Shown: piece by piece, positions 16,579 through 25,797 of the stretch | Layout: each line of letters starts with the position of its first letter | Numbering within the stretch: position 1 is the first letter of the stretch | Origin: Faecalibacterium prausnitzii | GTDB lineage: Bacteria > Bacillota > Clostridia > Oscillospirales > Ruminococcaceae | Length of the DNA stretch: 64,000 bases | Direction of reading: 5' to 3' | NCBI RefSeq assembly: GCF_019967995.1 | Contig: NZ_CP065377.1 | Location: forward strand, 558,001-622,000 | The notes under the pieces: model-generated | What the model was told of the DNA's origin: nothing | The model's database searches: none | Seen by the model: the letters and a program-made list of their open reading frames with translations, nothing else | Program-made: the position numbers and the translations under genes

Positions 16579-17475
16579 TCAGAACCAGTTGATGTCCACG
16601 ATGACCAGCTCCGGCGGATTGTTGATGCGGGGGACCGGCGTACCCTTGCCGTCGCCCAGACCGCGGCTGATGATGAGGGAGGTGTCGCCGATCTGATGCA
16701 GCCCCGCGGTCAGCGTGGGCAGGAAGCCCTGATCCGGCGTGTAAAGCCCGCCGATGCCGGGGATGCGGATCATCCCGCCGTGGGTGTGGCCGCAGAGCGC
16801 CAGATCGACCGGCACGTCAGAGAAGAAGCCATCCTCCAGAAAATATTCCGGGTAGTGGACCAGCAGCAGCTTGAAGGCATCCAGCTGCTCAAAACTCTCG
16901 AAATATGCACTGGCGTACCGCTCGTAGGAAGCGGGTGCTTCGGCCACGCCGCCGATGGCGATGGTGTTGCCGTTGACCTCCAGCGTCTCAGTCTCGTCTG
17001 CCAGGAAGTGGACGCCGATGGCCTCCAGATCTGTCCCGATGGGGGAGTTGTGAAAAACGATCTTGGGCCATTCGTGGTTGCCGGGCACGTAGTACACCGG
17101 CGCGATCTTGACCAGCTCGGTGCACAGGTCGGTGACGACGGAATAGTCGTCCACCAGCTTGTCGTTCATGTCGCCGGTGATGGCGATGATGTCCGGTTTG
17201 AGCGCGGTGATCCGCTCGATCAGCTCCGCATTGTGGTCGCCGAACTCATGCAGATGCAGATCGGACAGCTGCACGACCCGGACGTTCGAGGTCAGCTTGT
17301 CGGACTGGACCTGATAGTAGCTCTCGACGAAGCTCTGATGCTTTGCAATAAGGGTGAAGATGCCCCACAGGGCCGCCAGCAGCACCGCCAGCCCCAACAC
17401 GAACTGAAAGATGCCCAGGACGATTTTTTTCAAAGGGCCGAAACGGGCCTTGCGGGGTGCGTAATGAGAAGCCAA
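16579..17475 (-). CDS. Membrane-anchored metallophosphoesterase (YkuE/YaeI type)
   Basis: 298 residues starting at TTG, with GGAGGG overlapping the previous gene's stop codon. One membrane helix (about 20-45) is followed by a calcineurin-like core: DLHLHEFGDH, GDMND, GNHEW and GHTHGG provide the two-metal site. Relatives act on lipid-linked pyrophosphates or remain uncharacterised. It is the last gene of the polysaccharide operon, so release or recycling of a lipid phosphate carrier is a reasonable guess. Confidence 0.82.
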   Translation of the reverse strand: MASHYAPRKARFGPLKKIVLGIFQFVLGLAVLLAALWGIFTLIAKHQSFVESYYQVQSDKLTSNVRVVQLSDLHLHEFGDHNAELIERITALKPDIIAITGDMNDKLVDDYSVVTDLCTELVKIAPVYYVPGNHEWPKIVFHNSPIGTDLEAIGVHFLADETETLEVNGNTIAIGGVAEAPASYERYASAYFESFEQLDAFKLLLVHYPEYFLEDGFFSDVPVDLALCGHTHGGMIRIPGIGGLYTPDQGFLPTLTAGLHQIGDTSLIISRGLGDGKGTPVPRINNPPELVIVDINWF

Positions 17476-17478
17476 AGA

Positions 17479-19305
17479 TTATCCCTCCTGTCTGGTTTTA
17501 GAGCGCATTGCCTCACGCAGCAGTGCGCGGATGGAATAGGCATTGTTGGCCTTGCTCTCCGAAATGCCGATGGCGTATTCGTAGGTCGCCTCGGTGCTCT
17601 CGGCGTTGTAGGCCGCGATGAGGCGGTGGAAGTAATCGGCAAAGCTCTCGGCGTCCTCCATCCGGCACTGGTCGAAGAAGCCGATGAACTGCTGGCCGCC
17701 GTTGTAATAGACGGTGCCGCAGGTGGCCGAGGCTTCCTTCAGGAAGCCGGCAAACTGGTCCAGCATCGCGTTGCCGCGTTCGCGGCCGTAGGCGGTGTTG
17801 ATCTGGCTCAGGTTGGTCAGCTCCACCACCACACAAACGGTATCGTCCGGCAGGACGCGGCTACTGTTGTTCCGGATGAACAGATCACAGGCGGTGCGGT
17901 TGGGCATATCCAGCGACTGCTCGGTGAAGAACAGGTATTCCACAAAGTCCTGGATACGGCCCAGCAGGATGGCGCCGCAGACGCCCAGGATGAAGAAGAC
18001 CGCAACGCCCAGCAGGATATACAGCTTGACGTTGATCTTCTCGCTGACCGTGGTGCTGGCCAGAACGCCCAGATTGACCGCGCCGCAGTATTCATTGTAC
18101 TCCTTCATGGTGATGGAGAGGCTCTCATACAGGGAGTTCAGCTGACTCTGCAGGGCGTCGATCTCCTGCTCCACAGACTGCTGGGAGAAGGCCTTGTTCT
18201 CGCTGGAAACATCCGTGGAGTCGGCTGCATCCTGGAACACGTCGATGATATACTGGCAGTAGGCAGCGTCGATGACGTTGTTGGACTTGCGGTTCAGGAT
18301 CGTCACGTAGTCGCTGATGAGGGTGTCGTAGACGGTGGTGCGGTCTACTTTGGTGTCATACTCGTAGACCTCGCTCAGCACGAAGCCGCCGGCGTCATCC
18401 TCGGTGCCGGTCCGGGCTCCTCTTTGATAGTAGAGGGAGCCGTCCTTGTTCTTGTTGCCGTAGCTCTGGATGACTTCCAGTACGGCGGCGACCTTCTCGG
18501 TGTCCACATCGCCGTCCATGATGTAGGTGTTGTAGCGCTCCTGGTATTTTTTGAGCAGGACTTCCCGGTTCTGCGTCAGCTTGCCGCCCAAAATCTCGGA
18601 GAAGAGATAGGGGATCTCAACGTCGCCGACGTAGTTGTACTCATCGAGCAGGTCCGAGAGAGACATCCCGGTGTGGGAAGAGATGAACTCTGGGTGCGAT
18701 TTCTGGCAGTTGATGAGGTTGGAGGAGATCTCGGAAACGGTGTTTTTCAGGATCTCCGCCTGTTCGAGGTAGTCGTAGCCATGGCCGTCCAGCGCAGAGG
18801 CATTGTTGGGGATGGTGTAATAGTCCACGTATTTTTCGCCGAAGCTGGCAAAGTAGCAGCTCAGGATCTCATCCAGCATGGTGCGGGCGTACTCGGTGTT
18901 GTAATTGCTGCTGAGCGAGAGCGTGACGAGGTATTCGGTGGATTGGTATTCCTCCACGTCCTCACCTTTTTCAATTTTGGCCGCCTGGGTCTTGGCCACA
19001 TCGTCGGGCACGATGGGGGTGACCGTGCCGCCGGAGCGGATGGTATCCACGTTGACGGTCAGGTCCAGATTTTCAATAGCCTGCTTGACGACGGAGGAAG
19101 AGAAGATCTCCGAAACATCCAGTTCGCCGCCGCTGGGGGTCTTGCCGTCCTCGGCCTGGGAGTAGTTGTATTTGATGATGGACTGCGCCGTATAGGCCTG
19201 ATTGCTGGTGGCATAGCGCATGAAGAACACACCCGCACAGAACGACATCAGCGCGATGAGCGGCCACCATTTTTTCAGATATCGGATGATGTTAAAGCTT
19301 TTCAT
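17479..19305 (-). CDS. Chain-length-determinant-type membrane protein fused to a degenerate GGDEF domain
   Basis: 608 residues. A membrane helix at 13-30, a long extracytoplasmic region with coiled-coil stretches, and a second helix at about 427-449 give a Wzz-like (polysaccharide co-polymerase) frame. The cytoplasmic tail from about 465 is GGDEF-like: DMPNR for LPNR, INTAYGRERGNAML for the ND..GH..GD segment, and GGQQF at 536-540 in place of GG(D/E)EF. The usual metal aspartate is replaced (VVVEL). No RxxD inhibitory site is visible. It probably cannot make cyclic di-GMP but could bind a nucleotide and regulate polymer export. It overlaps the upstream gene by four bases. Confidence 0.8.
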   Translation of the reverse strand: MKSFNIIRYLKKWWPLIALMSFCAGVFFMRYATSNQAYTAQSIIKYNYSQAEDGKTPSGGELDVSEIFSSSVVKQAIENLDLTVNVDTIRSGGTVTPIVPDDVAKTQAAKIEKGEDVEEYQSTEYLVTLSLSSNYNTEYARTMLDEILSCYFASFGEKYVDYYTIPNNASALDGHGYDYLEQAEILKNTVSEISSNLINCQKSHPEFISSHTGMSLSDLLDEYNYVGDVEIPYLFSEILGGKLTQNREVLLKKYQERYNTYIMDGDVDTEKVAAVLEVIQSYGNKNKDGSLYYQRGARTGTEDDAGGFVLSEVYEYDTKVDRTTVYDTLISDYVTILNRKSNNVIDAAYCQYIIDVFQDAADSTDVSSENKAFSQQSVEQEIDALQSQLNSLYESLSITMKEYNEYCGAVNLGVLASTTVSEKINVKLYILLGVAVFFILGVCGAILLGRIQDFVEYLFFTEQSLDMPNRTACDLFIRNNSSRVLPDDTVCVVVELTNLSQINTAYGRERGNAMLDQFAGFLKEASATCGTVYYNGGQQFIGFFDQCRMEDAESFADYFHRLIAAYNAESTEATYEYAIGISESKANNAYSIRALLREAMRSKTRQEG

Positions 19306-20651
19306 TTCGTTTTGTCCTTATCGCGGATGACTTTGCTCTTGGCGAGGACCCAGGCGCAGAGTGCACAGAACGTGACGCCGCCGGTCAGGATCATCCACTT
19401 GATGCTCAGCTCGTCGGCCAGGGAACGTTTCTCGAAACTGATGGTCAGGTAGTTTTTGGTCTTGTAGCGGATGTATTCCTTGTTGAGGATCCGGGAGGTC
19501 TCGATAAGGTTCTCCAGCTTCTGCTTCATATCCTGGATCATGCTCTCGGCGGTCGCAACGCTGGAAGGCGTATTGGCCGTCTGGGCATTCATCTGGCGGA
19601 TGGCGTATTCGTTTTTCTGGATGATGGCCATCGTATCGTTGGCGGAGTCGTTGGCGCTCTCGGCTGCCGAGGCCTGGTAGTCAATGGCGACCTTGGTGCG
19701 GGACATATAGAAGTTGTTCTGGGTGTCCAGCGTGGGGATCAGAACAACGGCAGTCAGGGCCGAATCGTAGATCTCGATGGTGTGCAGGCGGTTCTGGTAT
19801 TCAGCCATGAGTTTCTGGTAGCTGATGTTTTTCAGAAAGTTCTGGTATTCCAGCTTGCTGATGTAGCGTTCCCGGTTTTTGGAGAGGCCGCTCTGCAAAA
19901 CATAGGAATCGTATTTTTCAAGGTCGATGCTGGTGAAATTGTCCACCATCTGGCGCAGAGAGGTGAAGGTTTCGCCGGTGAGTTCGGAGCGGAAGGTGCC
20001 GTTCTCCTTGGCGTTGGTGTTCAGGAAGCGGTGGAGCTTCTGGCACTCCTTATCAAAGAAGGAGCCGATCTCCATGTACTCCTGCTTGTCGCACTCGGAC
20101 CAATCGGGGGAGATGCCCATCTCGACGTAGGTATAGTCCTCGTAGAAGGCCTCTTTGTAGGACGCGATGATCAAGCCGAGCATATCTCTGGCCGAGATGC
20201 GGGGGCCGATCTCGTCGTTCTTTTCGTAGGTGATGGTGTAGGTGGTGGCGATCTTATAGCTCGTGGTGTCGGAAGGCAGCTGCATTCCGTTGACGTTGGA
20301 AGCCCAGGCCGTGATGTTTTCAGCCATATCCTGCGCGGTGACCTGGCCTTCGAGGCCGGCCTTCGCGATGGCGCGGTCCAGCACGTCGTCCGATTTGATG
20401 AGCGAGATGTTGAACCGGGTGTTGTTGGGGTAAAGCCCTCTGGTGGCTTCCTCGTAGTTCAGGGCGATCATCATCTTTGCGGTGCGGGCTTTCAGGTGGT
20501 ACATCACGAAGCTGGTGGAGCACATCACCAGAAGGATGAGGGCCAGGTAGAGGAGGCGGTGCTTCCACAGCCCCTGGAAGAGAAGTTCGACCAGCGCCCA
20601 GAACTTACTTTTTTGCGGGCGGTTCGGTTGGTTTGTTTTGGGAGATGGCAT
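19302..20651 (-). CDS. Second chain-length-determinant-like membrane protein
   Basis: 449 residues with a helix at about 34-52, a long extracytoplasmic region with a coiled-coil segment near 330-400 (MNAQTANTP, MIQDMKQKLENL), and a C-terminal helix near 418-436 followed by a short basic tail. It lacks the GGDEF tail of the next gene but shares the same overall layout, suggesting that the two form a hetero-oligomeric co-polymerase. The first 47 bases overlap the end of the polymerase gene. Confidence 0.72.
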   Translation of the reverse strand: MPSPKTNQPNRPQKSKFWALVELLFQGLWKHRLLYLALILLVMCSTSFVMYHLKARTAKMMIALNYEEATRGLYPNNTRFNISLIKSDDVLDRAIAKAGLEGQVTAQDMAENITAWASNVNGMQLPSDTTSYKIATTYTITYEKNDEIGPRISARDMLGLIIASYKEAFYEDYTYVEMGISPDWSECDKQEYMEIGSFFDKECQKLHRFLNTNAKENGTFRSELTGETFTSLRQMVDNFTSIDLEKYDSYVLQSGLSKNRERYISKLEYQNFLKNISYQKLMAEYQNRLHTIEIYDSALTAVVLIPTLDTQNNFYMSRTKVAIDYQASAAESANDSANDTMAIIQKNEYAIRQMNAQTANTPSSVATAESMIQDMKQKLENLIETSRILNKEYIRYKTKNYLTISFEKRSLADELSIKWMILTGGVTFCALCAWVLAKSKVIRDKDKTK

Positions 20652-21990
20652 GGTTGTAGATCACCTCGTTTCGATCCAGCAGCTTCATGGCGTGGCCGAT
20701 GGGCAGCAGCATGAAGATCGTGTTCATATAGCAGTAAAAGGCGGTGTTGTCGGTCGCGTAGGTCACAAACGCATAAATGGTGCAGTACAACAGCAGGAAA
20801 GCGGTCTCGGTGCCGTACTGCTTCTGGCACCAGACGACCTTGCCCTGCCAGCTGAGCCAGATCCAGAAGGAAAAGCCCCAGAAGCCAAGCTCAATGTACA
20901 TGGTCACAAGGTCGTTGTGCATCCCGCCGAAGTCGTGGGTGCCAAAGACGCCGATGCCCGCTGCGTTCATGATGCTGATATACCGCGTGACCCAGCCGAT
21001 GCCGTAGCCGCGGAACGTAGGGCTGAAGGAATACAGGTCGGTGAAGGCTTCGTACAGGCCCTTGCGGCCCATGGTGTCGATGCCCAGGGTGTCCACCGTC
21101 CAGCTGAACAGGCCCGACCAGATGAAGAAGACGTAGAACAGGCAGGCGGCGATGGCGAAGATGGAGATGGAATGGAGCACAAAGTTCTGCCCCTTGGGCT
21201 TGAGCCGGGTGATGAACAGGTGCATCACCAGCACGCCGAGCATACCGATGAGGGCGATGCGCTTGAGACCCAGATAGAAGAAGCCCGCCGCCAGTGTGAG
21301 ATGGACGACCCGCCGCCAACCTTTTTCAAAGAGGGCGTAATAGAGGACCATCAGACCGAACCCGAAGGTCAGGTCGTGGACTTCCAGCGCTTTGATGGGC
21401 GCATTGGTGTCTACGCCGCCGGATTTGGCAAAGGCGATGAAGCCAGTGATGAACTCGCTCAGGCCGTAAGGCCGGAGGCTGTCGAACACCAGGATGCAAA
21501 CATTGGCGATGCACATGCCGTAGAAGGTGTAGTCGATGGCTTTGCCGCCGAACAGATACACTGCTGCGCACATCGAGGTAAGCGAGATCATGTGGTAGAG
21601 GATGGTGGAACACCCGCGGGACATGTAGTTCAGCTGCTGGAAATCCAGCGACCAGACAAGCATGGACCACGCCGCCATCATCACAAAGGGGATGAGAAAG
21701 ATGATGTAATATTCCTCGATGAGGGGCAATCGGTTGAAGTCTCCGGTGATGAGCAGAAAACAGGCGGCCAGGCCGACCACGGCGGCCTGCACCAGGTACT
21801 TCATGAACCAGGGCAGGCCCATGCCGCGGTACCAGAACCCGATGCCCATCATGGCAATGTAGAGCAGCGGCAGCCAGAACGGCCGCTGCGCCGATTTCCG
21901 CTTCAGGAATTGTGTTCCTCCATGCTGCGCAAGATACTCCCAGTTTCCGCTGCCATATCCCCCAAAGAGTAGTTTTATAAAACTTTGCAT
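20605..21990 (-). CDS. Wzy/O-antigen-ligase-type polysaccharide polymerase
   Basis: 461 residues with about ten membrane helices and a large outer loop around 290-370 that contains GTHDFGGMHNDLVTMYIELG, the HNxxL-type element seen in Wzy/WaaL proteins. It would polymerise or ligate lipid-linked repeat units outside the membrane. It sits between the glycosyltransferases and the chain-length proteins, as in Wzy-dependent loci, but no flippase is visible in this cluster. Confidence 0.8.
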   Translation of the reverse strand: MQSFIKLLFGGYGSGNWEYLAQHGGTQFLKRKSAQRPFWLPLLYIAMMGIGFWYRGMGLPWFMKYLVQAAVVGLAACFLLITGDFNRLPLIEEYYIIFLIPFVMMAAWSMLVWSLDFQQLNYMSRGCSTILYHMISLTSMCAAVYLFGGKAIDYTFYGMCIANVCILVFDSLRPYGLSEFITGFIAFAKSGGVDTNAPIKALEVHDLTFGFGLMVLYYALFEKGWRRVVHLTLAAGFFYLGLKRIALIGMLGVLVMHLFITRLKPKGQNFVLHSISIFAIAACLFYVFFIWSGLFSWTVDTLGIDTMGRKGLYEAFTDLYSFSPTFRGYGIGWVTRYISIMNAAGIGVFGTHDFGGMHNDLVTMYIELGFWGFSFWIWLSWQGKVVWCQKQYGTETAFLLLYCTIYAFVTYATDNTAFYCYMNTIFMLLPIGHAMKLLDRNEVIYNHAISQNKPTEPPAKK

Positions 21991-22039
21991 CTGCCCTCCT
22001 GTGCGAGCCTGCGGGCAAGCCGCGGCTCTTCGCGTTCGT

Positions 22040-23230
22040 TCAGTTCAAAAGCTCCACGATGGCCTGATAGTTGCGGGCACAGTTCTGGTCATCCACCTGG
22101 TCGAACAGTGCGTCCACACGCTTTGCGTAGAAGGGGGATATCATGCCGTTCTGGGCCAGAGCGCGGTCCAGCTCCCGGAAGAGCGCTGCCTGCTCGGTGA
22201 CCACAGGCCCGAAGCCGTCGTCCCGGTAGCTGAAGTAGCCGACGTCGTGGTGTACGCCCCAATACTGTGCCTCATCGAACTGGTAATAGAGGAGGGGCTT
22301 TTTCATATAGGCAAAATCGAACTGTACGCTGGAAAAATCGCTGACCATGACGGCGGATTCCATCAGAAGGGTCTGCACATCGGCCTGACCCAGCGCCGCG
22401 ATCTTCACCCGCGGGTTGGCGGTGTGGAAGCTGCTCAGAAAACGCTGCACCTCGAAATGAGGGTAGAAGACGGCCTCATAGCCGTGCTTCTCCAGCAGCG
22501 CCTCCAGCTCCGGGCTGGAGATGACGTCCTGCCAGTGCCGGAAATAGTCGCTCTGCTCAAACTCGGCCTGGGTCTTCCGCTCGATGGCGTAGGTGCGCCA
22601 GGTGGGCATCAGCAGCAGCTGGCGCTTGGTCTCGTGGGGGCGCAGCAGGGCGTCAAACCGGCACAGACCCAGCCGTTTGACAATACCGGCTGGATAATGA
22701 TAGGCAGATTCTACAAAATCCCGTTCTTTTTGCAGGGAGCAGACGAAAAGGTCGGTGCGGATGTTGGGGTAGTGATACCATTTCATGTCGTCGATGATGA
22801 CCCCATGCTGCAAAAAGGCGCGGGGGCCATGGACCACATGGAGCTTGTCGAGCATGTAGTAGCTGTCGATCTCCGGGGTGTAGCCCAGCACATGGGTGCT
22901 GATCTTCATTTCCGATGCGGCGCAGAGCAGATAGTGCTTCCAGCTGCGGTAGGGCACGACCCGGCCCAGCGCCTGCACCCGCTCATAGTCCGGCAGGGTG
23001 GGGTCTGCCACGAACCAGCTGTTCAATTCAGGATGCTCCCGGTTCAGGTAGGCAAAGATGTGGTAGCCGTTGTCCCGCGCTTCGCGGCCCCGCTCGGAGA
23101 CGAGCCAGACATGCCGGTAATCCTTGTTCCAGCACTTCAGAACGGCAGCACAGCAGGTGGCAGTTTCATATTTCAGGAGTTCCCGCAGCAGATGGAAGGC
23201 GCGCCGGGTCTTTCGCAGCAGATCGTTCAT
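22040..23230 (-). CDS. CDP-glycerol glycerophosphotransferase family protein
   Basis: 396 residues with the CDP-glycerol transferase pattern: GPRAFLQHGVIIDD, KRLGLCRFDALL, LLMPTWR and DFSSVQFDFAYMKKPLLYYQFD, the last being the classic C-terminal motif. It would add glycerol phosphate (or a related polyol phosphate) to a lipid-linked or exported polymer, pointing to a teichoic-acid-like or phosphorylated surface glycan. Confidence 0.88.
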   Translation of the reverse strand: MNDLLRKTRRAFHLLRELLKYETATCCAAVLKCWNKDYRHVWLVSERGREARDNGYHIFAYLNREHPELNSWFVADPTLPDYERVQALGRVVPYRSWKHYLLCAASEMKISTHVLGYTPEIDSYYMLDKLHVVHGPRAFLQHGVIIDDMKWYHYPNIRTDLFVCSLQKERDFVESAYHYPAGIVKRLGLCRFDALLRPHETKRQLLLMPTWRTYAIERKTQAEFEQSDYFRHWQDVISSPELEALLEKHGYEAVFYPHFEVQRFLSSFHTANPRVKIAALGQADVQTLLMESAVMVSDFSSVQFDFAYMKKPLLYYQFDEAQYWGVHHDVGYFSYRDDGFGPVVTEQAALFRELDRALAQNGMISPFYAKRVDALFDQVDDQNCARNYQAIVELLN

Positions 23231-23281
23231 AGACGTCGTTCCTTTACATTCGGTTGATAATACAGAAAAAATTCCAATTCA

Positions 23282-24496
23282 TCAGGCGTTCTTCACCACA
23301 TCGTCATACAGGGCCAGCAGCTGGTCGCAGTAGCGCTCCAGCGTCATCATACGGTCTTTCTTCTGGATGCAGTGGGCCGACATCTCGGCCAGCAGGGACT
23401 TGTCTGCATAGAGTGCCCGGATCTTTTCTGCGTAGGCGGCCGGGGTGAAGGTGTCGTTCAGGATGCCGGTGCGGCCCTCTTCCACCAGTTCCGGGATGCC
23501 GCCGATCCGGTTGCAGAGCACCGGGGTGCCGAGGGACTGGGATTCCAGCAGAGCCAGCGGGCAGTTTTCGTACCAAATGGACAGGTGCAGGGTGAACAGC
23601 GCCCCGGCCACGAGGTCTTCGAGCGCTTTGCCGGTCTGGAAGCCGACGTACTTCACATTGGGCAGGGTGCAGTTTTTGCACAGATCCTCCATGGGGCCGC
23701 TGCCCGCGATGACGAAGGGAATGTCCGGCAGCAGCTTGCAGGCTTCGAGGATGCGGTCGATGCCCTTTTCCTCCGAGAGGCGGCCGAAGTAGAGGACATA
23801 ATCCCCCTTTTCGGCAGGGGCAGCCGCAGCGACCCGGCTCAGAAAGTTGTGCAGCATCACCGTCTTGCCCCGGAAGCGGGGGACGGTGAGGAGCTTCTTC
23901 TCCAGAAATGCACTGGGGCAGATGAAGCGGTCGATCTTGTCGTAGACGTGATTGCACTCGTAAAGGGTGCCCTCCACGGCACCAATGAGGCTCTTGGGCA
24001 GCGAGCCGTGGATGCAACGCTTTTTCACGCAGGGCCACTTGCTCTTTTTGCCCATGCAGGCTTCGCAGAGCTTTTTGGAGTTGAACTCCATCATCATGTG
24101 GTTGGGGCAGAGCATCTGCACATCGTGCACCGTCTGCACCATGGGCACCCCGCATTCCGCCCCGGCGCAGATGACCGAGGGCGTCAACTGGAAATTGATG
24201 TTGTTGAAATGGATGAGGTCGGGCTGGAACTGCCCGATGACCTGCTTCAGCTTCCGTTTTGCCTCAGACGAGTAGAGGATGCGGAAGGGGTAGAGCAGCT
24301 TTTCCGGCCCGGCGTTGTGGAAATCCATATTGGTGGTGGCGAGGTGCAGGGCATTGCCGACGGTGTTTTTTTCGTCGTACATGCCAAAATATTCGACCTC
24401 GTGGCCCAGGCGGGTCAGCTCCTCGCCGATCTTGAGGAAGTAAGTCTCTGCACCGCCGCGGGGGTAGAGAAATTTATTGACGAATAAGATCTTCAC
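23282..24496 (-). CDS. Family 4-type glycosyltransferase
   Basis: 404 residues from a GTG nine bases after GAAAGG (VKILFVNKFLYPRGGAETYF). The C-terminal half has the GT4 signature: GRLSEEKGIDRILEA, then ENCPLALLESQSLGTPVL with the conserved glutamates. The insert LCEACMGKKSKWPCVKKRC is cysteine-rich, as in some capsule glycosyltransferases. It is the first gene of the polysaccharide operon. Confidence 0.9.
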   Translation of the reverse strand: MKILFVNKFLYPRGGAETYFLKIGEELTRLGHEVEYFGMYDEKNTVGNALHLATTNMDFHNAGPEKLLYPFRILYSSEAKRKLKQVIGQFQPDLIHFNNINFQLTPSVICAGAECGVPMVQTVHDVQMLCPNHMMMEFNSKKLCEACMGKKSKWPCVKKRCIHGSLPKSLIGAVEGTLYECNHVYDKIDRFICPSAFLEKKLLTVPRFRGKTVMLHNFLSRVAAAAPAEKGDYVLYFGRLSEEKGIDRILEACKLLPDIPFVIAGSGPMEDLCKNCTLPNVKYVGFQTGKALEDLVAGALFTLHLSIWYENCPLALLESQSLGTPVLCNRIGGIPELVEEGRTGILNDTFTPAAYAEKIRALYADKSLLAEMSAHCIQKKDRMMTLERYCDQLLALYDDVVKNA

Positions 24497-24567
24497 AGGG
24501 TCCAGCCTTTCGTTGCGAAAAGTAGAATCGGAGGATTCCCACATAATAGGTATGTATAAACAGTTTA

Positions 24568-24596
24568 ATAATAGCATCATCCCTCTTTTTCTGCAA
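24568..24596 (-). promoter_or_regulatory. Promoter of the polysaccharide operon
   Basis: On the minus strand TTGCAG and TATTAT are 17 bases apart, about 70 bases before the GTG of the glycosyltransferase. Confidence 0.6.
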
Positions 24597-24651
24597 TATG
24601 TATTCAAAAAATCATCGCAATTTGGCGGGGCAAACGGCCCAAAACCGCAAA

Positions 24652-24692
24652 AAACCGTGAGCGGCGGAATGGCATCTTCCGCGCCCACGGTT
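24652..24692 (-). terminator. Terminator of the tail-like protein operon
   Basis: ACCGTG and GCGGAA-type arms with two mismatches flank a short loop; a T run follows on the minus strand. Confidence 0.75.
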
Positions 24693-24740
24693 CGTCAGGG
24701 GTGGATATTCGGTCAAAGATCGTAAAGTGCGTTCAAAAAT

Positions 24741-25796
24741 TTATTGCAGCGTACTCGGCGCGTCGCTCAGGTTGTGCACGATGCCGTACCAGCGGCAGTT
24801 CGTCTGTGTGCTCAGGTCCACATCGCTGAACTTGGTCACGCCCGAACCGTTGATGTCCGCATTGAAGACCTTGTACATCGTCTTGCCTGCGGGGCTGGCC
24901 GGGAAGACGTAGGCCGTCAGGCCGGTGGGCCAGGTATTGGAAGCAACGTACCATTTGAGATTCGTGATGTAAACGACATACTGGCCGGAGCCGAACTGGA
25001 ACCCCTTCTGGTAGGTGTCGATGTAGCAGTCCGAGAAGCGGGGGCCGTTGCCCCGGATGTATGCGAAGACGGTGTTCTCCAACAGGGCCTTTTTGGTGTC
25101 GTTGTCGCTGTAGTTGAAATCGAAGCACCAGGCGTGAATGTTGTGGAAGATGCTGCTGCCGTTGCACGAGAGCGCCGTCTTCACGTTCAGGATGACGGTG
25201 TCGCTGTACATCGAATCGCCGGTGTCATAAATGCCTACGGCGTTCGGGTAGTCCAGAGAAGACTCGATCATACAGTTGCGCACCATCAGCTCATACGAGA
25301 GGTTCGCTTCCGTCTGACCGTCACTGGTGGTCATAGACGAGTCGTTGAACTTGCCGCAGATGCCGTACCGCTGGAAGTTCTGGATGGAGATATGGTCCAA
25401 CAGAGTGCATTTCTGCCGTGCCACGGCGATGCAGTCATCTGCCTTGAAGTTCGCGTTGACCTTGCCGTTGCCCCGGATGAACATGTCCTGCTGGGGCGTT
25501 TCGGGCGGGTACATCTTGCCGCGGATCTCGATGAACCGGTCCACCTTGGTGCTGGCCGTGCATTTCAGCTCGGCGTTGTCCAGTTCCATGTAGCACTGGT
25601 CGAATACCAGCTTGCCGGAAAACGCATACACGCCCTTCGGGAAATACAGCGTCTCAGCCGGGTGCGCGGCGATGAGCGCGTTGAACGCGGCCAGGTTGTC
25701 GGTGGTGCCGTCCCCTTTGAAGCCGTGATCCAGCACGTTCAGCATTCCGCTGCCGCCGCCTGTGCTCAGGGGGGTGCCATTCAGGTCGTATACCAT
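24741..25796 (-). CDS. Right-handed beta-helix protein of the pectate-lyase-3 superfamily, tail-spike-like
   Basis: 351 residues without a signal peptide. The start contains FKGDGTTDNLAAFNALIA and then ETLYFPKGVYAF, the opening of pectate-lyase-3-type beta-helices in phage tail spikes and glycan lyases. The rest is rich in short Asn/Thr/Ile strands with turns, as expected for beta-helix coils. GGAGG lies in the end of the upstream gene, whose stop is one base before this ATG, so the two are coupled. No phage head, tail or lysis genes are nearby. Confidence 0.75.
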   Translation of the reverse strand: MVYDLNGTPLSTGGGSGMLNVLDHGFKGDGTTDNLAAFNALIAAHPAETLYFPKGVYAFSGKLVFDQCYMELDNAELKCTASTKVDRFIEIRGKMYPPETPQQDMFIRGNGKVNANFKADDCIAVARQKCTLLDHISIQNFQRYGICGKFNDSSMTTSDGQTEANLSYELMVRNCMIESSLDYPNAVGIYDTGDSMYSDTVILNVKTALSCNGSSIFHNIHAWCFDFNYSDNDTKKALLENTVFAYIRGNGPRFSDCYIDTYQKGFQFGSGQYVVYITNLKWYVASNTWPTGLTAYVFPASPAGKTMYKVFNADINGSGVTKFSDVDLSTQTNCRWYGIVHNLSDAPSTLQ

Positions 25797-25797
25797 A

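Noticed and set aside
16696..19452. A 918-codon open frame on the plus strand opposite the phosphoesterase and chain-length genes
   Set aside because: It is antisense to three well-supported genes, has the His/Gln/Gly/Asp/Val-rich composition of a reverse-strand shadow in GC-rich DNA, and matches no family.
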